From: Scatophagus argus
Lineage: Eukaryota; Chordata; Actinopteri; Scatophagidae
DNA: 64,000 nucleotides
NCBI RefSeq assembly: GCF_020382885.2
Contig: NC_058499.1
Coordinates: 12,943,872 to 13,007,871, forward strand
Reading direction: 5' to 3'
Shown: one piece after another, positions 1-13,800 of the stretch
Position numbering within the stretch: position 1 is the stretch's first letter
Layout: each line of letters starts with the position of its first letter
Translations under genes and position numbers: made by a program
Notes under the pieces: model-generated
The model's input: the letters and a program-made list of their open reading frames with translations, nothing else
What the model was told of the DNA's origin: nothing
Database searches by the model: none

Positions 1-138
1 AATAATTTGTATAATTTGTGGGCGATTATGCACACAGATTTGGCTGATCTGCACATCACTACTACAGAATGTGTGCTTTCTGTGTGTGTGAAAGGGTTCA
101 TGAGTATAAGACATCATTTTGTTCTGCAAAGCGCCTAC

Positions 139-2755
139 CTGCACATTGATCAGTTTTCCATCTGGCCTTTGCATAAAGCAGGCAGTTGGAACACATCGAC
201 CACAGCAAGCATCTTCCTCCTTCTGCAGAGTGTATCCCTGAAAACATAGTGGTTAGCGCTGCACGTTAGTTCATAAAGGAAGACATCGGGAGGACGTTAC
301 TGTATATACAAATAATTACATAAATCTTGCAGTAATTCACTATTTACCTCTGTGAATTCAGTGACCGACAGAAAACGATCTGGTCGCAAGTTAGTGATGA
401 ACAGAGAGGGAATGTGGTTCATGATAACTGAATGTAATGGTTAATCAGGATCATGATGGTGATAAATGACAATGGTAATAATAAAAAATAATGATGCCTA
501 CCATGGGGCAAGAGGGACACCTGGTTTTCCTGCAGGACAGTCTGTATTTTTTCACAGCACCAGCCTCCACCATACACTCACAGTGTGTACACACATCCAC
601 CATCAGCCTCTCCCCCGCCTGTACGAACACACACAGATCAAGATGGAGCACTGGCAAAATGTTTTCAGACAAAAGAAGAGCGCTTCTTTTCTGCATGACT
701 TACTCCTATCACAGTGTGGTTGAGGACACAGGCATCCATGGGAGCTACAGGGAGGAAAGCACAAAACAGTTTAAACAGTTTTTAAACAGTTTACCGAACC
801 CTGGGCTCATTGAGACCGGGTCATCATAACTGGCACTGGGATGACATCAGTATGAGAGTGTCACCTGCTGGACGGACGCTACAACTGCAACTTGGCATAG
901 ACATTGTGTGTATATTAAATAACTAAACCGTGTGCATGTGTGTTTACCGCATTGGCAGCGGGGGCAGCAGTCCTGTGTGTCGCAGCGTAACTCGGTTCCC
1001 AGCGGGCAGGACGGAGTGTCCATAGCGGAACAGCTGATGTTTGTGGCAGAGATGAACACCTCATTTTTCACTTTCACACACTGTTGCAGCACGCATTTCT
1101 CACGTGGAGACTGCCATACCTCTCCCACCTGTGAACAGAAATTAAAATCAAATATGACAGAAGAGAAACTGCGCATCAACAGTATTTGTCTCTTTCCTGG
1201 ACTTAGAGCCAGACAGACATTGCCACAGCAGATCGATTGTTATTTAATAAAAGACATTAAGCTGTAAATGAAATTCTATCTGCAGTTCTGCTGTTGTGAG
1301 AGATAAGTTATTTTTTTTTTAATAACTTGTACTAAATCTGTGGGGTTTGCCATGTTGGACACTAAGAATTGGTTGCCACTATTATTTAGTTATTTATAAT
1401 TTCTCTACACACATACACGTCTGAGTTTCCCCCCAATCAGTGTGTCCCCTCGCATCTGTCCCTCTGACTCCACACAGCTGGTTGGTGTGCACTTCCCACA
1501 GCACTCTCCGTTTGATGGGCTGTATGTGGAGCCCTGAAATATATAATAAATATATAACAATTAGTAGTTAGAGAAACATAATGCATAAATTATATTTGGT
1601 GTGCATGTGTTTGTGTGTCTCACCAGAGGGCAGTTTCGATCACACACAGGCGGCGTGCACTGAGCAATGTGCAGCAATTTGTCTTTGTCCTGTAGCTGCG
1701 TGCAAGTGCACTTCTTGCACCCTTCCTCCCATTCACCCCCCAGTGGGTGAACCACGCCATCAACCACACACACCTGAAAAGACACACAGTGATAAAACAG
1801 GAAAGTTTAAACAGTTACAGTGCAAAAAATAGAAACTGCTACATCCAAACACACGCTCACCTTGTCTGGCAGGCAGCTGGTTTCCGTGCAGCCACAGTCG
1901 TTGGTAGAGGAGGACGTGATGAATCCAGCAGGGCAGGTGTGGGTGGAGTTCTGGCAATTGCACACACACTCAAAGACGTCACAGCATTTGGTCTTTTTCA
2001 CTGAGAGTTGGCGATGTACGGGACAGTCAGGGGGAGCTTGAAGGGGACACTCTTCCTTTTTGCAGACTGAGGGGTCAAAGAGGTGAAGGGAAAAATGTAA
2101 AAGAGATCACATGGATGATCTGTTTTGTGTGAGCATGTGTGTGTGTGTATATTCCAGAGAGTGTGTGTGTGTAAAGCAGAGCAGAGAGAGTATGTGTAAA
2201 CGTCATACCGCACTCGTGCACAGGCTGACATTCCCCTGGGTTTTTCAGAACCACAGTCTGACCATCCTCGCAGCGGGGCACCTCGGGCAGGTCACAACTC
2301 ACCAGATCACACACTGAGAAGTCACAGAGTGAGACAGTCTGTTGCAGCTCACATGGAAACTGCTAATATTGAGCACTGACAGGTCTGTTGATGAGGCTAC
2401 TGTAATACTGGGTCTGGAAATAGAAACACCATAGTAATGATGCGTCATACCACACTCATACTCTGGGCAGCACTTAGACTCTCTCTTCTCCCTTAGGATC
2501 TCACAGGGTCCACACACTGGAGCTACACACACAGACAGAAGGTACATTATCAAAGTGTTACATGTACATCCACACTGCAACACTGGTAATACTGGTAAGT
2601 TTTTTACAAATTCACAAAAAAAGCAAACAGCATTAACAGGATGGGAGCCTGCCTTTGACGTCATTGCAGGGCCGGGAGGTGCAGTTGATGTGTTGTTGGT
2701 CCAAGCACATGCAAATCAAACAGGGGTTCTCATCTGGTACCCAGCTCTGCATGTA
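139..2755 (-). CDS. vwf: vwf exons 40-49: C modules, truncated at window edge
   Basis: Exons: 2653-2755, 2451-2522, 2209-2313, 1861-2066, 1624-1773, 1417-1533, 948-1128, 704-744, 502-618, 139-237. They encode the run of VWC-type modules that form the VWF stem. Diagnostic pieces include [31 protein letters not shown] and DACCGRCVP. An RGD tripeptide (MRGDTLI, 1444-1452) sits where human C4 has its integrin-binding RGD. Exon 40 ends at AAAG followed by GC, giving a GC-AG intron; joining there gives KAPVCGPC, matching the human junction. Bases 1-138 are intron; the last exons and the cystine knot are outside the window. Confidence 0.92.
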
Positions 2756-4848
2756 CTGTACAAACAGGTCAAATCATGTTCATTTTTAGGGCAGCATTGA
2801 CAGCATTTAGAAATAATCACTAGAGGGCGCTCATGGCACACTTTAGAGGTGAACACTTCAATAGTTGCCACACTTAATTCCATAGGTATGTGTCTCCATG
2901 ATTGAGAAGTTGGTTTATATTTTGCATCATTCTCTTACAAATTTTAACACTATTTTTCTCATCTTCTCATTTGTCTCACCGCATATGTGCGCCCCTGATG
3001 GTCAACACACTGCCGGCATGCTTCTGGTGACGTACACTGTCCGTGATTCAAAACCGTCCCTCCAGTACAGAAACAGCCCTCAGTGGGTGTGTCCATACAG
3101 GATGACTTGTTACCCCTGACAACCGACCAGTCGCCTGGCAACGTCTGTATGCTGTCACAGTCCTCTACGCACCCTGTCCGACACGCATCATACTCCATGG
3201 AACTGGGACACTGTATCGCTGTAACACAGAGACCAGGCTAAAGTTTAGGTTTAGGCTCAGACTGGGTGTTAAAATGTCTCTGCCGCACATAAAAAACAGA
3301 CTTACGACAGAGGTGGGGGCTCCTCCAGTCCACGCACACACCCCTCTGTCTGCATAGGCGTGCATAGGCGGAAATGAGCTCACACACATCTGACTCCTCG
3401 CATGCCTGCTCCTCACACTTGGCAAGGAACACCTGAACAGGAATGTGAACGTGGCATGGTTGGAACACCTCTGAACGTAGGGCCTGACACCCCATCGGCG
3501 CTCCAGAAGTGCACACTGTCCTTCGCTTTGGCACACACACTCCACCTTCTACGGCCACAGTCCAGTCTGAGACAAAGGCTGGCTGATCGGTAGTGAAATT
3601 GCCATTACGCAAAGTAAGGACATTAAATTTCTCTTCTCCACAGGCACCTGGAAGAAAGATACAGAGAAAGAACAGAAGTAAGAGGAAAATGTTACAGTTG
3701 CAGTCAAAGCAAATAAATAGAGATGAACAGGCATGTTTTGAATAAATGGGCCTGTATTTATGTTACCGCAGAGTCCAGCAGTGTGGCCTGTGGTGGTTGA
3801 GCTGGTCAGTGTGATGGTAAACTCATTGCTTTGCGGTGTGAAGGTCAGAACATAGCCATGATCTGATTTAAGCTGCAGCATCACTCCTCCATAGCGCACC
3901 AGCTCCAGGCCGGCGTACCTCCACGGCAGTGAAAGTTCTTCCTGATCAATCACTGCCTGCTCAAACACACATTAAATTAGTAAACAGGCCTTCAGTGTCA
4001 GAGCAGGTATGCTTATCAGCAACACACAGACTTTACCGTCATGTCGTCCTTCAACAGTAATTTATGCCGCCCGTGGATCACCTCCATGGTTTTCATGCAG
4101 ACGTGGTTGTAATTCGCTGAATCCTCACAAGGTCCGCTATGAAGTTTGATCTCTGACCCCTCACTGATACCTCTGCTGACAGTGAGAAGCGTGTAGGTGC
4201 ACAAACCTTCGCCATCCAGCTTAAGCGCCAAGCCGTCAAACCTCACCACGTGATTGGTGGAGCTGCCCATACACATGCCTGTCAACACACACCAAGCAGG
4301 AAGAAGAGAGCATTCACACAGGAATCAAAAAACGGGAGATCTGTTCACAGTTGATATAAATACACTGGAATAGAAACTATTCATCGTTAAAATCCCACGT
4401 GGGGAATAATCTGCACTTAATATAGACAGCAGTTAAATGTGCTGCTAGAAATTTCACAGCCTATTTGATCTTTCTGATGTACTTACAAGGGCATTCCCAG
4501 TGGCAGCCACAGGTCTCCTCAACTCTGACAGGTGGCATGTTGTTCCTGCAGGCTGGCGGCTCCAGTCTGTCACAGCTGACTTTGTGGTTCTGTACGGTCA
4601 CTGCCCCGCTGGGGTGGCACAGGAGAGAGTGGCAGCCATCCTCCAGCAGCCATGACTCACCAGGCTGAAACACATTCACATGAAGAGACATGCAATTCAG
4701 CACAAGTAATGCTATAAAAGGGTGTCGCTTCTCTGCTGTGAGCAACTGCTGTACTGTAATACTCACCTTTCTCTCGTTTCCATTATCATCAACACACACT
4801 CCTGGTGGACCAGCTGAGAACCAAAGCAAAAATTTATTTTGTTGAATT

Positions 4849-4891
<43 letters not shown>

Positions 4892-7800
4892 ATAAGTACC
4901 TCTGCATATTCTCTCTGTGTAACCATGGTCCAGAGTCAGCAACATCAGTAACTGATCCATGCTCTTCAAGTGCAGAGTGTTGTCTTGGTTGCCTTGGTGG
5001 CCGAGCATGCTAAGCTCACTCTTGTCATAGCCCGGTCCCACCCCAATGGGGAACACTGACACACCTGAAGGAAAAAACTCTTATCAGTGAATCTAGATCT
5101 AAGACATAGGAGGAAGGAAACATAAAAACGGAATTTAGAACTGACACATCCAGTGTTAATCATGTCATTAATGAATTAAATACCTGCAGCCAGCGCCTCC
5201 CTTGCTGCTTCTCTGACATCATCAGCTGATTTGTCAGTCACCAGCATCACCACAGCCTTGGCCACACCGACTCTCCCACCACTGGTCGGCGAGATGGCCG
5301 TCTGCACAGCAAACCGCAGAGCAGACCCTGCAGGCAGACAGAGCAGTGAGTGTGTGTGTGTCTACTTTAAAGTGTGTGTGCGCACACATTAGGTGATGAA
5401 TCCATTACCTAGTGCGGGGCCAGCCGTGGTCCTACGTGGTATGCCCTCCACGATGTCCAGGAGGCGGGATTTGCTCTGTTCATGCTTCCAGGTGAGCTCT
5501 GCTGTGTTGGTGTCTCCATACTGAACCACACTCACCTGAGTGCCATTCAGCCCTGCACCAATAAACAAGGGGGAAGACCCACTATCAGGTTGCTTGAATA
5601 AGCATTAGAAGTACAATTGCACCTTAGTGGCAAGTTACAGTATTGTAAAAATGCTAAAAAATAATCCTCCTGTATGCTGTGTCTTTCACCGGTTTCTCGC
5701 TGTCTGGATAAATGAAAAAACACTGCGTGACTGAACAACGTAATTATCTTTTAACGTACATTTGTCAAATTTAAGGCCCGCAGGTCAAATCCTTCCTGGT
5801 ACTTCATTTTATGTGGCTCGTCAAGAGCCTTCGAAGAATTTATCTTCACAATAAATTCTAACCTGTCTGACAGAAGTATGGTGTTCATAAACTACATGAT
5901 CCACAGTGTGTCTCGATTTTGTTATCTGTGCACTGAAGGCTTTCATCTCATAGACGTCAGTATATCCTAGATACTATCTCTCACGTTTCTGGATGTGGCA
6001 CTCTAGCCACTCTAGCTGAGTGGTTTTAGCCAGTTACGTCAAGAGTAGCAGTCTAACAAAATATGCAAGAAAACAAAAGTTAATGTAGAGAGAAGGGAAT
6101 TTAATGAAAGATGGGGAAGTGAATGTTCTTAATGGAGACAAGCCCTTCTGTCTTCTTTGTAATGAGGCAGTGGCAGGACCACAGGATGTTATTCATCAAG
6201 AAAAGCGTCAAAAAGTTGAAGAATTAGAAGGCAGCCTGTGTTCTCAACAGAATATGCCAAAGTTACATCAGAAAATGATGCAACAGTTAAATTAAGCTTG
6301 AAGGTGAAGGTGCATTTTCTGAAGCAGTGTATGCTGAAGGTATGAGAAAAGTTCTACATTTGCCTATGTCTAATTGGCATTGATTTTTGACTTTTGCTCA
6401 ATATTAATTGTTAAGTTATTATCAAAACCAATAGTAGTAGAATGCAGAGGCAATTCTGTAATGTGATAACTAATAGATGCACCTATATAGTCTCACATTC
6501 ACATCCAGCTCTTTGAGGGTCACTGAAATGCTGATGTGGCCTAGGACTAAAGTGAGCTTGATACCCCTGCCTTAAGGCGTACTCATAGTTTGTGACCAAC
6601 GTTCTTTCAATACTTTTATAATTCTGACTAGGGAAATAATAGCCATCTAGTGGTGCAAATTACAGCTCCAGATAAGTATCAGTAGTAAAGCAAAATGTGC
6701 TCAAGATTTTGAAATAGCAACACATCTGTTCACATTATGAAGTGCATTTAGGGATCTGCTCACACCTACCTATGTCAGCATTATTGATGAAAGCTTTGAC
6801 AAATGTCTTCATGTCCTCAATCTGATCTCCAGCCCTCAACAGGAACAGCACATCCACAGGCTTCTTACATGGCACTGTGCAAGGACAAGTACAGAAATTA
6901 CGCAGGTGAACCACTCCTCGTGGACCAAATGACTGAAATGAGTGCATAATTTATACCTGAGGGTGGCAAGCTGGAGAGTGTTGGGACTACCAGGGGTGGG
7001 AGTGTGGGAGAGCGGGGCCTGACTGTGGTGCGGGTGATGTTGACTACACGGTGGACCAGGGTCGTCAGACGGTTGTAGTCATCGACCAGAATTGGGCGTT
7101 GAGGGGAGCTGAATGGTAGCAAGTCAGTCTCATGTACTTTTGGTCCAACACCAATGGGATACACATGCGTGTGGGTGCTTGTAGATGGTGGGCGTGTCAC
7201 TGTGTCAGTAGGTGGGTTTTCTGTCACGAGAAAGACCAGCTGAGCAGGAGTGGGGCCGAGGGAAGGCCGGATTGTAGACATTTCTTGAATCGTAGTGACA
7301 GCTGCGCCTGTATTCGTCTTGCTGCCACCCTTCCAGCGAATCTCCCTCAGTCGTTGTAGCAGTTGGGACCTTTGCCACCGCAGCTCCCACCGACTGATCT
7401 CCACAGTGACCGTTACGGAGTACTGGATCACGGTGACACGAATGAGCTCCTTCTCCTCTGCCAGCTGTGAGATAACCTCCTCCAGGAAGAGGAGGGACTT
7501 GTTAAAGTTTACCTCACCGACTGAATCAGAACCTTCCAGGATGAATGTTACATCTTTGGCAGGAGAGATGGAAGATGATGATGTGGTGATGGGGGACAGG
7601 CCAGTGGGAGAGGTGGACGTGGGGCTGTTGGGAACATGTTGAGTGTGGTTGGGCTCCAAACGAGGAGCCGAGGTTGTGGTGGTTGTGCTCTGGCGAGCTT
7701 TACCAGGAGTTGACTTTGATGTTGGAGGTTTCGGCACCTCTGGCTCCATTCCCAAGGTACACAGGTAATCTGTCAGCTCTAACAGTTGATCAGGCAGCTC

Positions 7801-10800
7801 ACCTGTGCTGCTAAGCACATAGGCCCTGTTTTCTGGGTTGGTCTTGGTGATTTCGTTAATCTGCGCCATGTTTACTCCGGGACCTAAGGCCACTGTCAGA
7901 GTAGTGATGGCTTTCTTGCGGAGCATCTTGGTGATGGCACGGACAGGGCGAGGGTTGGCACTAGCAGTCAAGATGATGGCAACACGGCCAGCGTGCTCAC
8001 GCTTGTTCTTGTCATAGATATTGATAGCTAGATACTTGACAGCTTCATCCAAGAAGGCTGCATCTCCTCCTGTGTAATGCAGCTCACGCACAGTCTTCTT
8101 GAACAGCCATTTCTGAACCTACATGCATAAATGAGAGGGAAGTTGAGTAAACAGTTGAAGACATTTACTGTGACATTTAGTTTCTCTCAGTGAAGTGAAG
8201 CACCTTATTATTATTTACCTGAGTTTGATCAAGTATTATTCCACAGAATACTGCAATACATATTTGTGCAAGAACATACATTTTGCTGTGTCACACATGT
8301 GCAAACAGGTTTATCTACCTGTAGGTCATATGTTTTGACTCCAGAGTGGTAAAGCAGGACTGTGGCTCGAGTGTGAGCTGAACCCATGCGGAATCGTTCG
8401 ACTACTCCCAGTATAAACTCTTTAGTTGCCTTAAATTCTTCTTCGCTCAGGGCTTCTGAACCATCCAACAGGAATGCCAGATCCATGGCACGGTCACACG
8501 TGCCCTCGGGCATCAAAGTGGAGAAGGGCAAAGTGGTGAAGGCGTCATAAGCAGGTGTTGGTGTGGGAGTGGTGAACATGGTGAGGGAGGCACAAACTTC
8601 ACAGCTCAAGGTGTTGTTGTCACAGTGACTTCAGAGGAGTAAAACAGAACAATTTTAAATTGTGCAAAAAGAAATCACACTGCAAGCATTAATTGCAAAT
8701 TCAAAGTACCCAGTTTGTGAAGAAGCATTACCATATCTTGCAGTGGTCAGGATCATTGTGGTTAAGGATGACTTTGGTGCCGTGGGAGATTCTCTGACCC
8801 TCATGGATACACACCTGACACTGAGACGGATCTACACAACGCATGGCTACCTCATCCAATAGTTGGCCTAAGAAAAACAAGGCTCAATTTAAACTCATCA
8901 ATACTGATGACACATCTGCAAAAGAATGTATCCAACTGTATCTGTACGAAGGTAGTGTTTTATGTTCTGCAATTATTTTTGGCACCTGGAGGGCAGTAGG
9001 CGTGGCAACCTTCCACACATGTGAGCGAACAGTGGAGGGGCTCTGGGTGCTGGCAGGTGATCGGACAGGCGGGCCCACAGGTATTGTACCGCCACTGGCA
9101 CAACTCCTCCCCTATACCTTGGACCTTGGGGTTCAACTCCTCGCAGCTCATGGCTAAGGCATCAAAAGTTAAATGATGCTGTTCTGTTAATGGTGTGATA
9201 AAATTTGGCTTCTGCATCTGAACTACACAGATCTCTCACTCTTCAGGACAAATAAAAACAAGACCTGCATGATCAAGTATTTAGAGGTGCGCAAGGTTTC
9301 TCACCTCTACCAAGAACAGAGCAGGTAAGAGTACATTTTTAGAACAGCAAATTAGGTTGACACATAAATCTTTAATAATTATTATTAATTATTATTATTA
9401 TTTTTCTGTTCACCTTCGAGAACGCTGGTTTAGCTTGGTCAGAGAATCGTTACGTGTTTTCCAAATGTGAGAAACAAAAAATATTTCAGTCAGAAAATAA
9501 CATGATAAAAACAACAATGATTAATGTTTGAGTGGAGAAATTCTTCACACTCACGGCAAAGGTCATTGGATCTCCAGCTAACAGATACACCCCTCTCCGA
9601 ACAGGCCTGAGCATAGGCGGCGATGACGTCACAGAAACACGCACAGTCGCCCACTGATGGACAAGAGCATGCTGCCTCCACACACATCTCTACATATGGC
9701 TCTGCATCCACCTAGAGCCACACAGGACCAGGTAAAGAGGGGACCGAGTGCATGACCATAACAATGCATGTGGTGTCAGGGGATATGCAGCGTGTCCGTT
9801 GTGACTCTCACCTGGCTGTTGCATTCTCTAAAGAGAGGACCAGTGATCACACGACAAGACTGCTCCACTGTTACCAGCTTGACAATATTGTCGCTGCAAG
9901 GCGCAGGTATCTACAAACACACGAACACTCACAGGATGGTGTTTTTCAAATTTTCATAACATTTAATACAAGTGAGAAGCACAAATGAAACTAAGTTCAT
10001 CCTCCATTGGTGATGGAGACGTCTTATGGATGAGAAACAAATCTAGAAAGAAAAATGTTGTTCAGCAGTTTTTTAATCTAAGACCAGACTTTACCTGTGT
10101 TACATCAGCACAGCTGGGAATGACCTTCCACGAGTTTCCAAAGTGTGAGGAGTCTACCTCCAGCTGGTTGTTGCTGCTCATTAAGTCGTTGTTGACATTC
10201 CCATCGAAGTTACCACACAGACCGCACACCCGGCCCTGCACACAATACACAATAGAGATGTTAAACATAAAATAATTAACAAGAAATAATCTGTCAAATA
10301 CAGTGATACATTAATACCCTGTATGTGGCTGAGATGTGAACCAGGAGACGTGTTCCTTTGTCCCAGCTGAGAGAGATGTCTTTTCCCAGCAGCAGGGTGT
10401 AAAACTGACCAGATCGCACAATCTCCACCTGTGAGCCCTGCAACACCGGCCTCTTCATCTTCACCTGTGAGAGAGAAAGATGGCAACCACAAGTAATGCA
10501 TAAGAGATACTCAGGGGTCAAGTCAGAAAAGTTTAGTTTATATCCAAATGTTATGCTAAAGGTGTCACGCTGTTTTTCACCACTCTAATGGTATGACAAT
10601 CCATATTCATTGGTCACTGTGTGCATGACACACTGAGCAGCAAATCTAACTACATGTGTGTACGTGAGCTAGTATGTGTTTATCTGCGAGTGTGTTACCT
10701 CTCCATCTTGCATTACTATCAATGCTCCCTGGTAGAAGATTGTGATAACTTTTGCACAGCGATGTCCCACAATACCACAGGCCTCATTCTCCACCAGCAC

Positions 10801-13800
10801 TCTGAATGAACCCTCCTCTCCATTACACATATCCTGTTGATAAATGAAAGTAGAAGACAAACGCAGGGAGAGGACAGAGAGATGAGATTGGTTCATAATG
10901 CCATTTTCTGTTTTGCAATTCACCCTGGAGTTCTATTTTGGTCTCTCTGTCTCTTACCTGGACCAGGACATATTGGCAGAGGCCTGGGAAGGAATATTTA
11001 AGACCATCGAAACTGATGTAATGCCCCTCCCCCACAGTGCGACACATGCCATCGCACACTTTCTCTGTGCAGCGCCACTTCCTGTTCTCACACACGCTGT
11101 AAACGAGACAGCCTGTTAAGCACATACAGCACAGACATTCCCCTTCATAACCATATATGAAAACAATTATTTTACCAGGTGTTGCAATCCATGGAGATGG
11201 TCTGTCCTGATGCATATGGCCTGTTGTTATGGTAACAAGGACACTGTTCCTGTGCAATGCAGTCTCTGCGGTGACGTACCTGAAATCAATACATTAATTA
11301 ATCAGCCTGGACCTATTTTAGATGTTTGGTGCTTTATCTTCCACACACAGACAAAAACACACACACACACACAAAGATAACACACCACCTACTGTGCCAG
11401 GTGGACAGAGGCAGCCGGGGATACAGGCGAGGCTGACGCAGGGCAGATCCAGATTTTGGCAGGTTCTGGCACACTCAAGGCCTTTTTCTCCAACATCACA
11501 GTCTGTACGGATGAGTGGAGGAGGGCACTCGACTGACCGGCGCTCTGCATACACAAAAACAAACAGCAATGTTTGTGCGACAAGAGACATACTTTTACAA
11601 TTCAGTCCCATTGTTCAGGGCAGCATATTTAAGTGGGCAAATCAAAGACAGAGCCATGAAACACAAGGATATTTAACACAGTTCAGGGAAAATGTTGAAA
11701 TTGTACCTCTGGATGGTGCCAGGTCATCGTCATAGAAGAGGTCTGACAGTGAAGGACTCATTTCAGGAGAGCTGCAGCGCATGGAGCCGTTCTCACAGTA
11801 GCTTTGCACACAAAAGCAGGGAAAATGCACAAAAAGTGAAAGCGCATAAAATACAACCTCTATTGGCTTATTAGGCTCAGCGTAGTTTCTGAACATGCAC
11901 TAACTCACTAACCAGATGCTGTTGTGATCCGCATAGACATCACTAGGCTGGTAGATCTGTCCATCATGCAGGCAGGTGCACAAGTCAGCTGTCACACATT
12001 CCCCAGAGTCGCTCAGGTACTTTCCAGGAGGACAAAAACAGCCCTCCTCACACACTCTCTCACCCTTGCATCCTGCCTCAGCCCCAGACAGAGCGCGGCA
12101 CGTCCGGTCACAAACGCTCCCACAGGCCTCGTATACCTGACCTCCAGTGCACTCCAGCTCTGACAAAACCACAACAAAAGGTTAGAGATCTCAATTAAGC
12201 TGTATTTTTGTTTGTTGCTTAGAATGATTGTTGTGTTCTTGATGATATTCAGAAAGACAGATGTCCACGTCCCGATTACCCAGATCATTACTGAATTTGC
12301 CTTTACCTTCTGGTTCCTGCTTGAAACATGGAGGAGAATGTTTGCATGTTTACTAGCGTGTGTGTGTGTGTATAATGATCAGGTGAGTTCAGCGCAAGAG
12401 TTACCGCAGAGTGAGGGGGACCTCCAGTTAAGCAGCACCCCTCTGGCAGCGCAGGCAGCTGAATAGGCAGACAGAGCAGAGCAGAGGCACTGCTCACCGT
12501 CCTCACACGCACACACATCATAGCGACAGAAACGCTGGAACGGACCCGGGTTCACCAGGAAGTGGCACGGACTGAACACGTCAGACATCATCACTGAACA
12601 TGCCTCTTCTGCAAAACGCACTAAAAGACAAAAGTAGGTTTTTTGTTTTTTTGTTTTTTTGGCACCTTTTGCGGTGCTGTGTGTAGTGCTTGCATGTATA
12701 TGGGTGTGTATACCTCTTTTGGGGTTAATGGCACATGGATCAGTTTCATGTTTGTAAGTGGATTCACAGTCTCCGTTGATCCTCCATGACTGGCTGAACG
12801 CCTGAGGACCCGCCTCAACCAGACCAGATCCAGACAAGAAGTCATCACCCTGGTTACCATTGTAGTTACCACACAGACCACAAGTCTGCCCTGCCCATCG
12901 CGGTCCCAGCTGCGGAGGTGGACAGAATTCAGCACGGCTGTTTGCTAATGTTTTCACATGTGCACCATTTCCAAACATACACCTTCAGATATTCAAATGG
13001 TATCTACCTTTAAAAGCACACGGCCACGTCCATCCCAGTCCAAACGGAGGTCCTCTCCAAACTTTACACGTACAGAAGACTGAACAGATCTCTGGATGTG
13101 CAGACGGCCTGTAAACACACACACACACACAGGGAACTGACTAGTAAAATTCAATATGACACTTCAGTAATAGGGAAGTCCTTCCAGTATCTGACATTAT
13201 TGTGCTGATGATCAATCAATATTGATTAATACTATTAAAGAAATCGGGTCAAGATATTTAAATGGATTCATTGTGATTTGCTCTTTACATATTGGTGTTG
13301 ACTGGACTTCTTCTGGATGGAAACTTATTTTTTTGTGGTTGAAGCCAATGCATTGTCCTCTTCAGAATGTGACTGTATAATGTATGTATGTCATTTAAAT
13401 ACAGAGGTTTTATTTCAGGCTTGGTACTATTTACAATTCAACAGTTACTCAACAATTGTTCCACAATTGCTTTGATTCCTTTGTATGTAAATTGGTGTGT
13501 ATGGGGGTGCGGAGAGATTAAAAAGGGAAAATGTATGGTGAGAAGTACAATATTTACAATATTTTCTGTGATATATTTCAAGCCTTAACATGAGAATAAA
13601 ACCATATAAAGTATAAGTAAGCTGAGAGGGACTCTAAAATGTAAATCTTATTCACTTTACTGCCAAAGTGACATACCGTGGTGCATTGGGGTCTGGATGT
13701 CCATGTTGTTGACAGAGACAACACCTCCATGCTTCAGCTTCACTGTCATGTCCTCCAGAGAGGGCAGGCTGAGCGTCACTGAGCGTGTGCAAACAGCAAC

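Noticed and set aside
6104..6295. A small zinc-finger gene inside vwf
   Set aside because: The frame is a fragment of a hAT-type transposase region within a decayed element, lacking a complete finger and downstream domains.
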